The position numbers and the translations under genes are program-made. The notes under the pieces are model-generated. The model saw nothing but the letters and a program-made list of their open reading frames with translations, was not told the DNA's origin and ran no database searches. Source: CAYGZC01 sp964354225 (GTDB lineage: Bacteria > Bacteroidota > Ignavibacteria > UBA10030 > SZUA-254). From it: DNA of 9,874 bases. The stretch spans positions 1 to 9,874 of the forward strand of contig CAYGZC010000272.1 of assembly GCA_964354225.1 (NCBI GenBank), given 5' to 3'. Below, piece after piece: positions 1 through 7,336 of this stretch (within the stretch, counting starts at the first letter, position 1; every line of letters starts with the position of its first letter).

Positions 1-1
1 C

Positions 2-2440
2 GACCTTTCGAATTGGCAGGAAGAACTGGCAAAGAATATAGCCATACGTAATAGTAAACTCTCAGTAAGTGAAATCAATGAAGCAGTCCAGAGAATACTT
101 GATCGCATTATTTTTCTTCGCATTTGTGAAGACCGCCAAATTGAGGAAAGAGAAATTCTACTGAGCTGTGCCAATTCAGGCGATGACATATATGATCGCT
201 TGTTAAAAGAATTCATCCGGCTTCGCGCAAAGTATAACGGTTTGATCTTCAATGAACATCCACTTAGCGAACAGCTTTCCATCGACGATAGGCTGTTAAA
301 AGAAATCATCGTCAATCTTTACCTGCCCCGCTCACCCTACCGCTTCAACGTGATCCCGATTGAAATTCTCGGCACCATCTACGAGCAATATTTGGGAAAA
401 GTAATCACACTCACGCCAACGCATCGCGCAAAGGTAGAAGTAAAACCGGAAGTGCGAAAAGCAGGTGGTGTATTTTATACGCCTCAGTTTATCACATCAT
501 ACATTGTGAAAAACACAATCGGAAAGATCATTGATGGAAAAATACCAGACCAGATAGCCAAGATGAAGTTTGCCGACATCGCTTGCGGCAGCGGATCGTT
601 TTTACTTGAAATGTTTGACTGCTTGACTCACTTTCATATTGATTACTATTCCAACAATCCAGACAAGATAAAAACGGTTGGCAGTGTTCCTGACGCTTTC
701 CAAACTTCCGAAGGACTTTGGCATCTCTCGACACACAAGAAGAAAGAAATTTTGCAGAATAACATATATGGCGTCGACATAGATCCGCAAGCGGTCGAAG
801 TGACACAAATGAGCTTGTATCTGAAACTTCTTGAAGGTGAAAATGCCGAGACATTCGGCAAACAATTATCGCTTGAAATTAAAGAAACGATTCTACCAAC
901 TCTTTCCGACAACATAAAATGTGGAAATTCGCTGGTGGAAATGGACATCAAAGGACTTGGCAACAATCTTTCGCTTGAAGAAGAGTTGAAGGTTCGTCCG
1001 TTCGATTGGCAGACAGCATTTCCGGAGATAATGAAAGGCGGGGGTTTTAATGCGATAGTTGGTAACCCACCCTATATCCGAATTCAAACGATGAAGGAAT
1101 GGACGCCGATTCAAGTGGAATATTTAAAGACTCATTACTCCGCAGCAAGTAAAGGCAATTACGATATCTATGTGGTCTTTGTTGAGCGAGCTCTTTCGTT
1201 GCTGAACAAGAACGGGAAGCTCGGATATATTCTACCGCATAAGTTTTTCAACTCACAATACGGTGAACCATTACGCAAAGTAATTACAGAAGGAAGGCAT
1301 CTTTCTCATATAGTTCACTTTGGAGCACAACAAGTTTTTGAAGGAGCAACAACCTATACTTGTCTGTTATTCCTCGACAAAGCTGGTTCTAAAGAATTTC
1401 TATTTACAAAAGTTGGCGACATAGAAGAGTGGTCAAAGGAAGGTAAGGCTGTAGAGGGTATTATATCTGCATCATCAATTGACTCACAAAATTTTAGTTT
1501 TAGCGTAGGAGAAGGTACGTCTTTATTTGAACGATTAAGGAAAGAACCATTGATGCTAGGTGATATTGCAGACATCTTTGTTGGTGTTCAAACAAGTGCC
1601 GACGATCTATTTATCATGGATGTTGTGGAGAAATCTGCACGAAGCTTAAGACTCAGATCGAAATCTTTAGAAAAAGATTGGACGTTTGAAAAAGATTTAT
1701 GCTATCCGATTGTAAGTGGTACGGACGTTAATCGTTATAGCATATTGCCCAGTCGTCAATACGTCATTTTCCCTTATGAAGTGAAAAATGAAGTTGCTGA
1801 TCTTTTGGATTTCAAATGGATACAGGAGAACTGTCCAAAAACTGCAAACTATCTTCTGGAAAATAAACAATGTCTCGAACAACGTGAGCGAGGGAAGTTC
1901 AAGGGTCGAGACTGGTTCCGTTTTGGAAGGAACCAAAACCTTGGTATTCAAGGGAGAGTAAAACTATGCGTACCAAGATTAGTAGATAGGCTTTACTCTA
2001 CGTTCGATTACGATGGCAGCCATTTCCTTGATAATGTGGATGTTGGAGGAATAACCCTAAAACCAAATTACAGTGAACAGGGTTACTACTATTTACTTGG
2101 CTTGTTGAATTCCAATTTATTACGCTGGTACTTTCCATTTGTCAGCGCTCCCTTTCGAGGTGGTTGGCTTTCTGCAAATCGTCAGTTTCTTTCCTTATTG
2201 CCAATCCGTACCATCGACTTTAATAATAGCGAAGACAAAGCGGTGCATGACAAAATGGTGCAGCTTGTCGAGAGAATGTTAGACCTCCACAAGAAAAAGT
2301 ATCAGGCAAAAACCGATAGCGAAAAAGAGTTGTTTGAGCATCAGATCAAAGCTACTGATAGGGAGATTGACGAGTTGGTGTATAAGATGTATGGGCTAAC
2401 AGAGGAAGAGAAGGAACTTGTAGCTAGAGAATCATTATGA
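2..2440 (+). CDS. Eco57I-like (type IIG family) adenine-N6 DNA methyltransferase, 5'-partial
   Basis: The reading frame is open from base 2, so the gene starts outside the window and 812 residues are visible. A TTG at 200 could be taken as a start, but it is internal: the codons before it encode a helix (NEAVQRILDRIIFLRICEDR, about residues 27-46) that normally lies N-terminal to the methylase core in type IIG enzymes. In visible numbering, GGVFYTP (155-161) is the motif X region, FADIACGSGSF (190-200) is SAM-binding motif I, GVDIDP (257-262) is the acidic motif II region, and NPPY (355-358) is the catalytic motif IV of N6-adenine methylases. The second half, with PIVSGTDVNRY (569-579), fits a TaqI/Eco57I-type target-recognition domain. 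The end is a charged helix closing with REIDELVYKMYGLTEEE, typical of the family. Any N-terminal nuclease domain would lie off-window, so whether the enzyme also cuts DNA cannot be seen. The stop overlaps the next start by ATGA. Confidence 0.9.
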   Translation, partial: DLSNWQEELAKNIAIRNSKLSVSEINEAVQRILDRIIFLRICEDRQIEEREILLSCANSGDDIYDRLLKEFIRLRAKYNGLIFNEHPLSEQLSIDDRLLKEIIVNLYLPRSPYRFNVIPIEILGTIYEQYLGKVITLTPTHRAKVEVKPEVRKAGGVFYTPQFITSYIVKNTIGKIIDGKIPDQIAKMKFADIACGSGSFLLEMFDCLTHFHIDYYSNNPDKIKTVGSVPDAFQTSEGLWHLSTHKKKEILQNNIYGVDIDPQAVEVTQMSLYLKLLEGENAETFGKQLSLEIKETILPTLSDNIKCGNSLVEMDIKGLGNNLSLEEELKVRPFDWQTAFPEIMKGGGFNAIVGNPPYIRIQTMKEWTPIQVEYLKTHYSAASKGNYDIYVVFVERALSLLNKNGKLGYILPHKFFNSQYGEPLRKVITEGRHLSHIVHFGAQQVFEGATTYTCLLFLDKAGSKEFLFTKVGDIEEWSKEGKAVEGIISASSIDSQNFSFSVGEGTSLFERLRKEPLMLGDIADIFVGVQTSADDLFIMDVVEKSARSLRLRSKSLEKDWTFEKDLCYPIVSGTDVNRYSILPSRQYVIFPYEVKNEVADLLDFKWIQENCPKTANYLLENKQCLEQRERGKFKGRDWFRFGRNQNLGIQGRVKLCVPRLVDRLYSTFDYDGSHFLDNVDVGGITLKPNYSEQGYYYLLGLLNSNLLRWYFPFVSAPFRGGWLSANRQFLSLLPIRTIDFNNSEDKAVHDKMVQLVERMLDLHKKKYQAKTDSEKELFEHQIKATDREIDELVYKMYGLTEEEKELVARESL

Positions 2441-4464
2441 CTACAAACTCAAATACAACACTACAGAATGCTCCAAAAATATTTCAAGATAATCTTGAAA
2501 TATGGGAAAAAATTTGGAATAACCGTTGTGAGTTTATAGAAAAGTTTCAGGAAGAAACTTATAGCAGACATATTCTACTAGTAGTTCCAGATTTAATGGA
2601 AGAAATCGAATTTAATGTTGATCGGTTAGTTAAAAATGAATATTCGCGTATGTTCTTTCATCAATGTCTAGCCAAATATAATGTTGCACAAACAAAAAAT
2701 CAGAAACAACGCACACCACAACAAATAGTTGCTGGAAAAATTAAAGACGAATTGGCATTTGTAATAGAATCCTTAACTCAAAATAATAGCAGTAATTCGT
2801 TTCAACTGCCTCAAATATTACCGTTACTAAGACGTATAGATAAAGAAATAACAAATTCCGATGTATTGGATTGCGCAGTTGACACATTGCTTGAAAGATT
2901 AGATAATGAAAATCCAATTGCAGAAAGTGATCCAGAAACAATTTTTCTTACAGATACTATCATATTAATGTTTTGGAGAAAAGGGAGAATTCCTTCATCC
3001 ATTAATAATTTAGCTGGCAACATACTTGACACAATAAAAGGTCCCGATGATAAAGGTAGATTTTTTACTTCTTATCCAGACGCACCAGAAAAAGGCGATA
3101 TTTCAAATGAAGACTATGCCAAGTTGTTGACTGAATTCTTCAAATCTCTACCAATAATAAAAAGATTTAAAGAGCTTAAAAAGAATTATCAATATCAGCC
3201 CAAAGAATATAAGGTAATTTTTAGGGTATATGGATTTGAACAAAACCTTCCCGCATTCGACATTGGTAATGTTCGTATATATGATCCACGTATTGAAAAA
3301 CAGATCAAAATTCCTGCATTAGAAGGGCTCCATTTAGATTTGTCAGGTGTTGAGAAAATAGATGTACCTGGTCATTCAATAGCGGTAACCATGCAAGGCA
3401 TTGATAGCACATCAATGAAATTGAAGGCAAGACAAACAGCCGAAAGAGCGCTTGCATTTCTAATGAAAAGAGAAAAGCGTGAACAGCCATTAATCCTTTC
3501 TGATAATTATTCAATATGCGATATAGATGGCAAAGAAGTAGCAGCATCTATTGGTTCAAAATCTGGAGAGTTACTCACAGACATCTGGAAGGAAGTTACT
3601 GAAACAAGCAGAGAGCGATTTGGTCGTTGGATGAATCAAGAAGAACCTATACACACAATTCAAAGATGGTTGTCTTCAATGGACTGGCATCGACAAGCGG
3701 TTGATTGCCGACAATGCACTCAAGAACTTCTGAATGCATGGTTCGCTATTGAGCATTTATTCGATGAAGAATATAATATCTCTTTGCGCGTTCCAGAATT
3801 TCTTAGATTTCGAGCAAATGAGAGAAAGGGACAGTGTATATGGTATCCAAAGAAAAAGATTTCTTTCATACAACTCATTATTGGTATTATTGAACTAAAA
3901 TATGAATATCGCAAATATGCTTTAGATATTGCAGGGAATTTTGTTCATAACTCTCTGATGGCAACTTTTCATAAATATACATTACCAGACCAATTATTAG
4001 CTCGTTACGTAGACAAAAAAGATAATGCCTTTTATGGAGATGGATTCGTTGAGATACTAGATGATATTATTATAGATTTAAAGGCACAAAACAAAGAAAT
4101 CTTGATTAAACCGGTTGAGAATCTTAGAAAACTTTTTTTTGACTCTGATTATTGTAAGGATGTAATTGCAACAGAGTTTTGGAGAATGAAGGATGACATA
4201 TATAACATATACAGAATTAGAAATATGTTAGTTCACCGAGCTACAACACAAAGTAAACTAGTTGAATACTATTCAGCAAGAGCTAGAGAGTATAGTTTTG
4301 CCTTGCTTCGTGAATTAAAGTGGCGATTTTTGGAGACCAAAAATGACTCTGAAATACCAACTCTTGAGGAATATTTTCAAGAACTTGTTATAAATGCCAA
4401 TATTGGATTAGAAGCTATCCAAGCAAGAGATATGCAAAAATTTAGGAAATGGATATTCAAATAA
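2437..4464 (+). CDS. Large protein with probable C-terminal HEPN-type RNase domain, partner of the methyltransferase
   Basis: 675 residues with no signal peptide or membrane segment, so probably cytoplasmic. I do not recognise the family as a whole. The N-terminal 250 residues are charged and mostly helical; about 255-360 looks more beta-rich. The C-terminal part (about 425-640) resembles HEPN domains of the ApeA-like kind: a helix with LLNAWFAIEHLFDEEY (W435, E439) and, further on, IYRIRNMLVHRA, which has the R-x4-H signature (R595, H600) that forms the RNA-cleaving site in HEPN nucleases. The start codon sits inside the stop of the methyltransferase gene (ATGA), so translation is probably coupled and the two products are likely needed together. 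The gene looks more A+T-rich than the first half of its neighbour. The HEPN call rests on the motif and its helical setting; RNase activity and a role in phage defence are inferences. A non-catalytic HEPN-like helical domain is the main alternative. Confidence 0.65.
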   Translation: MTTNSNTTLQNAPKIFQDNLEIWEKIWNNRCEFIEKFQEETYSRHILLVVPDLMEEIEFNVDRLVKNEYSRMFFHQCLAKYNVAQTKNQKQRTPQQIVAGKIKDELAFVIESLTQNNSSNSFQLPQILPLLRRIDKEITNSDVLDCAVDTLLERLDNENPIAESDPETIFLTDTIILMFWRKGRIPSSINNLAGNILDTIKGPDDKGRFFTSYPDAPEKGDISNEDYAKLLTEFFKSLPIIKRFKELKKNYQYQPKEYKVIFRVYGFEQNLPAFDIGNVRIYDPRIEKQIKIPALEGLHLDLSGVEKIDVPGHSIAVTMQGIDSTSMKLKARQTAERALAFLMKREKREQPLILSDNYSICDIDGKEVAASIGSKSGELLTDIWKEVTETSRERFGRWMNQEEPIHTIQRWLSSMDWHRQAVDCRQCTQELLNAWFAIEHLFDEEYNISLRVPEFLRFRANERKGQCIWYPKKKISFIQLIIGIIELKYEYRKYALDIAGNFVHNSLMATFHKYTLPDQLLARYVDKKDNAFYGDGFVEILDDIIIDLKAQNKEILIKPVENLRKLFFDSDYCKDVIATEFWRMKDDIYNIYRIRNMLVHRATTQSKLVEYYSARAREYSFALLRELKWRFLETKNDSEIPTLEEYFQELVINANIGLEAIQARDMQKFRKWIFK

Positions 4465-4488
4465 TTATTATCTTAAAAGAAAAAATTT

Positions 4489-4529
4489 GCCGCTGGCTGC
4501 GTGGATGAGCGCAACCCTATTAAAGCGGC
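4489..4529. other. Imperfect GC-rich hairpin after the HEPN gene
   Basis: GCCGCT (4489-4494) pairs with AGCGGC (4524-4529), and inside it TGCG can pair with CGCA, giving a two-part stem. It begins 24 bases after the stop codon, in otherwise A+T-rich DNA, and no T-run follows directly. It may be part of the 3' end of the operon transcript or a decayed palindromic element. Confidence 0.3.
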
Positions 4530-4532
4530 GGG

Positions 4533-4580
4533 ACTGACTACGCTCCATTCGGAGCTTCGTCAGTTAATATCCTTTTTTTT
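4533..4580 (+). terminator. Probable intrinsic terminator of the methyltransferase-HEPN operon
   Basis: ACTGAC (4533-4538) and GCTCC (4542-4546) pair with GGAGC (4551-4555) and GTCAGT (4559-4564) across an ATTC loop, with a 3x3 internal loop. Eight T residues follow at 4573-4580. The eight-base gap between stem and T-run is longer than in a textbook terminator, so the call is moderate. No other + strand gene lies between the HEPN gene and this site. Confidence 0.45.
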
Positions 4581-4632
4581 AGGATTGCCTTTCCAGAACC
4601 TGTTTTGAAATATTTCTAATTGTTAATCGCAT

Positions 4633-4670
4633 GCCAAACGAAGTTCCGCTTCAGCGGAACGTAGTTTGGC
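4633..4670. repeat. Nested 14-bp palindrome
   Basis: Outer arms GCCAAAC (4633-4639) and GTTTGGC (4664-4670) and inner arms GTTCCGC (4643-4649) and GCGGAAC (4654-4660) pair perfectly, separated by a 3x3 internal loop and closed by a TTCA tetraloop. The last bases overlap the encoded CCA end of the neighbouring tRNA-Ser remnant (TGG on the + strand, 4667-4669), so the palindrome abuts or invades the tRNA 3' end. Confidence 0.7.
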
Positions 4671-4724
4671 GGAGAGGGAGAGATTCTCCGCCAGAGGCGG
4701 ATTAGCCTACGGCTGAGAACTCTA
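4667..4724 (-). pseudogene. 3' part of a broken tRNA-Ser, with palindromic insertion in the T loop
   Basis: On the minus strand this ends in acceptor CCTCTCC (4671-4677), discriminator G and an encoded CCA. Before that come T-stem GAGAG (4678-4682, + strand) and the T-loop bases ATTC (4683-4686). The loop is then interrupted by 30 bases (4687-4716) and resumes with GAA (4717-4719) and CTCTA (4720-4724), giving four of five T-stem pairs. Removing the 30 bases restores a 7-base T loop. The acceptor strand is identical to that of the intact tRNA-Ser next door. The matching 5' part is at 4851-4934. It cannot form a normal tRNA as it stands. Confidence 0.65.
4687..4716. repeat. 30-bp double-palindrome insertion in the T loop of the tRNA-Ser remnant
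   Basis: It consists of TCCGCC-aga-GGCGGA (4687-4701) followed by TTAGCC-tac-GGCTGA (4702-4716). It sits exactly between the two halves of the T-loop sequence. Close relatives occur in the 5' part of the same broken tRNA: TCCGCC...GGCGGA in the D loop and CCTTCGGCTGA (versus CCTACGGCTGA here) in the anticodon loop. This points to a small family of mobile or spreading palindromes. Confidence 0.6.
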
Positions 4725-4746
4725 TCACCTATCCAGTTAAACGATT

Positions 4747-4835
<89 letters not shown>

Positions 4836-4862
4836 AAATATTCAATATATCACACCGGTTTC

Positions 4863-4875
4863 ATCCTTCGGCTGA
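4863..4875. repeat. 13-bp insertion in the anticodon loop of the tRNA-Ser remnant
   Basis: The sequence atccttcggctga lies between the two sides of the anticodon loop, where the intact copy has the anticodon. Its last 11 bases match the second half of the T-loop insertion at 4706-4716 with one difference, so it is probably a shortened member of the same family. Confidence 0.5.
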
Positions 4876-4894
4876 GAGACCGGCTCTTTTAACC

Positions 4895-4918
4895 TTTATC
4901 CGCCGTTCTTCTGGCGGA
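4895..4918. repeat. 24-bp palindromic insertion in the D loop of the tRNA-Ser remnant
   Basis: TCCGCC (4899-4904) and GGCGGA (4913-4918) form a 6-bp stem with an 8-base loop, preceded by TTTA. The flanking bases AACC and ACTCAG are adjacent in the intact tRNA-Ser D loop, so the insertion boundaries are clear. The stem arms are identical to those of the T-loop insertion at 4687-4701. Confidence 0.65.
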
Positions 4919-4934
4919 ACTCAGACACCTCTCC

Positions 4935-5128
4935 ATTCAATTCAAAATTATAAAGGCAAAATTAAAAAAATAAATCCCAACAAGTAAAACCACTACATAC
5001 CGTTAGTTGGAACTCTATCATAGTAATTTGGAAAAATTCATGCTTAATCTACCAAAAACTCGACTGAAAATCAATTTCATTACGGCTTGAACGCTTCTTG
5101 AAAAAATCTTATCTTATTTGGCACAATA
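4935..5128. other. A+T-rich leader between the tRNA-Ser cluster and the glycosyltransferase operon
   Basis: Apart from the minus-strand promoter element near 4950, I see no gene, palindrome or clear + strand promoter. Promoters for the divergent units (tRNA-Ser leftward, glycosyltransferases rightward) must lie here. No Shine-Dalgarno sequence precedes the ATG at 5129. Confidence 0.4.
4943..4952 (-). promoter_or_regulatory. Promoter -10/-7 element upstream of the tRNA-Ser cluster
   Basis: On the minus strand this reads TATAATTTTG. It contains both a perfect sigma70 -10 hexamer (TATAAT, 4947-4952) and a Bacteroidota-type -7 element (TAnnTTTG, 4943-4950). It ends eight bases before the 5' end of the broken tRNA-Ser. 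No convincing -35 or -33 element stands at the usual spacing. If used, transcription would pass through the 5' remnant before reaching the intact tRNA. Confidence 0.4.
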
Positions 5129-7336
5129 ATGAAAAACACTTTGACCGAAGTTGAGATAATATCACCAATTGAAATAGAAGAGAAAGAAAGAAGGCAAAAT
5201 AACCTACGCCATCGAATCTTTTTATTCCTAATCCTAATTCTTGGTGTTGCATTAAGAATCTGGAATATCAACTGGGATCTACCGGAAATATACGAAGAGG
5301 CATACCCATTCAGAACCGCCTGGAATTTCTGGAATTGGAATGGAACCGGCTTCGATTTCAATCCACATATATTCAATTATGCAGCATTGAGCTTTTACTT
5401 TCAGTTCGTCATCCAAGTTATACATTTTTGTATCGGCTGGATTGTCGGTCTATATCCGAATCTTCAAGCTTTCCATCAAGCATTTGATAAAGACCCAACA
5501 TCATTCATCATTATGGCGCGGCTTGGTTCCATTATTTTCGATATAGGAACAATCATCATCACGTATTACCTTGGCAAACTCATCTTCGGTAAAACACCTG
5601 CATTGCTGGCAGCGGCTTTTACCTCCGTCAATGTTCTGCATATCAAGGAGTCGCACCTTGTGAATGTAGATACACCGCTAACTTTCTTTATCATGCTCTC
5701 GATTTTCTGTATTTACCAAGTTTATAATATCGATTCAAAAAAATGGTATCTCCTCAGCGGATTATGTATCGGGCTTGCTTCTGCAACAAAGTACACGGGT
5801 GCGATACTGATTCCATTTTTGCTTATTGTTCACATGATGAAAACAAAACCAATCACACAATCTGTGAGATCGCTTATAAGGGTGAATATCCTCTCAGCTA
5901 TCGGATTATCAGGTATCGTCTTCATTTTGCTCAATCCCTATATCATATTAAGTTTCAAGGAATTCTACGAACGTTTCTCATTCCTATCATACAATGTCAT
6001 CTCATACGGTCACCTTGGTGTTGTTTCCTCTGAAAGTTCAATCGGATTCTATCTTCTACACTCGATTCCACTGCACTTGGGTTTACCATTGATGATCGTT
6101 GTTGTCGCATCTATTATATTCATGCTCTTCCGAAAACAAAAACATCAATCGATCCTGCTAATTATTCCATTTTTATATTTGATAGTGATCTCACTTTGGG
6201 AATATAGAGCCGATAGATACTTGCTTCCTTTGTTTCCCATTTTCATGCTTATAGGTTCGTTTGGATTGGTATCATTTTATGAATGGTTAAGAAAAATATT
6301 AGAACGACAATTCCCGGAAGGAGTTGTTCAATCAAAAATATTTAGATTTGGCTGGCAACTTGCCATCGGATTACTCATAATTATCCCAATGATACAGAGT
6401 GTTAATCGGTACCAAACTTCGCACTCACTGCCTGATACACGCACAGTCGCGAAAGATTGGATTACGAAGAATGTCCCAGCCGGCATCGGCATAGCGACCA
6501 CACAATTCGGGATAGAGTTATCTAATGATCAGTTTCGCATTCTTCGCATACCATATCATCCGGTTATGCAGCAAGAATTAGTCGGATTCTACAAAACGGA
6601 GTGGTACAGAGACCTCGATCTAATCATCGGCAGCAGTTTCGATTATGGACGATATGTGTTGGAGCTGGAAAAGTACAAGGATTTTATTCACTTCTACGAT
6701 TCCCTCAAATCTCAATGCTCGCTTTTTCAAGAGTTCAAACCAAACGGTAATCAGAATGGACCAACTATATGGTTATATCGCCCTCGACCAATTGAGAATG
6801 GAACATTCCATCCCGAATTACTAAGAGGGCTTGACATTCTCGCCGAGACGTCGTTGGTGGTTGGTTTCTTAGAAAAACTCGCTTTCATCTTGTATTCGAA
6901 AGGCAAAATGCTGAAGAGCGAACAATTAATGAGCAAATCGGTTTTACTGGATCCTTTGAATACGAGGGTCCTCAAGGAATACGCTTGGAATTTGTTCAAG
7001 CTCGGTAAATTTAACGAGGCACTGACGGTTGTAAATAGATCACTACAATTAAATTCATCTCAAGCAGAAATGATTGCACTGCGAGGAAGCATTCTATTAC
7101 GGACAGGAAATCTCATTGAAGCCGAAGAAAGTTTGGTTCATTCTATTACATTGAATGATCACATGGAAATTGCTTATCTTGATCTTGAATTACTTTACAG
7201 AACAAGTAACAACACTCAGAAGGCAATTGATATCCTTACACGATATTTAAAAATATTATCACCTGAAAGTGAAACAGCAAAACTCACAATTGAACATATA
7301 CAAGAATTAAGGAACAAACTAAAAACACCACTATGA
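5129..7336 (+). CDS. GT39/PMT-type membrane glycosyltransferase with C-terminal TPR repeats (copy 1)
   Basis: 735 residues. After a charged cytoplasmic N-terminus (1-28), about ten or eleven hydrophobic segments run from 30 to about 430. The first is followed by LRIWNINWDLPEIYEEAYP (E56, E57), which corresponds to the first extracytoplasmic loop of GT-C enzymes, where PMT/ArnT relatives carry an Asp-Glu pair that includes the catalytic acid. Here the pair is Glu-Glu. Other family-like stretches are a Lys-Tyr-Thr-Gly near 220 after LCIGLASAT, and SYGHLGV near 290. A soluble region (about 430-575) starts with LPDTRTVAKDWI. About four TPR-like units fill 578-712. The family transfers sugars from polyprenyl-phosphate donors to proteins, lipid A or other acceptors outside the membrane; the acceptor here is unknown. 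It overlaps the next gene, a paralogue, by ATGA. Confidence 0.85.
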   Translation: MKNTLTEVEIISPIEIEEKERRQNNLRHRIFLFLILILGVALRIWNINWDLPEIYEEAYPFRTAWNFWNWNGTGFDFNPHIFNYAALSFYFQFVIQVIHFCIGWIVGLYPNLQAFHQAFDKDPTSFIIMARLGSIIFDIGTIIITYYLGKLIFGKTPALLAAAFTSVNVLHIKESHLVNVDTPLTFFIMLSIFCIYQVYNIDSKKWYLLSGLCIGLASATKYTGAILIPFLLIVHMMKTKPITQSVRSLIRVNILSAIGLSGIVFILLNPYIILSFKEFYERFSFLSYNVISYGHLGVVSSESSIGFYLLHSIPLHLGLPLMIVVVASIIFMLFRKQKHQSILLIIPFLYLIVISLWEYRADRYLLPLFPIFMLIGSFGLVSFYEWLRKILERQFPEGVVQSKIFRFGWQLAIGLLIIIPMIQSVNRYQTSHSLPDTRTVAKDWITKNVPAGIGIATTQFGIELSNDQFRILRIPYHPVMQQELVGFYKTEWYRDLDLIIGSSFDYGRYVLELEKYKDFIHFYDSLKSQCSLFQEFKPNGNQNGPTIWLYRPRPIENGTFHPELLRGLDILAETSLVVGFLEKLAFILYSKGKMLKSEQLMSKSVLLDPLNTRVLKEYAWNLFKLGKFNEALTVVNRSLQLNSSQAEMIALRGSILLRTGNLIEAEESLVHSITLNDHMEIAYLDLELLYRTSNNTQKAIDILTRYLKILSPESETAKLTIEHIQELRNKLKTPL

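Larger units (their letters stand above)
4851..4934 (-). pseudogene. 5' part of a broken tRNA-Ser, with palindromic insertions in the D loop and anticodon loop
   Basis: On the minus strand it begins with acceptor GGAGAGG and follows the intact tRNA-Ser through the D arm and anticodon stem (CCGGT / ACCGG) to TGTG at the start of the variable arm, then stops matching. Apart from the two insertions there are only isolated differences from the intact copy. A 24-base insertion (4895-4918) splits the D loop and a 13-base insertion (4863-4875) destroys the anticodon. The acceptor strand, T arm and CCA that would complete it are at 4667-4724, on the other side of the intact tRNA. Confidence 0.75.

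Noticed and set aside
200..202. TTG as start codon of the methyltransferase gene
   Set aside because: The frame is open to the left edge and the upstream codons encode a conserved helix of the family, so the true start is outside the window.
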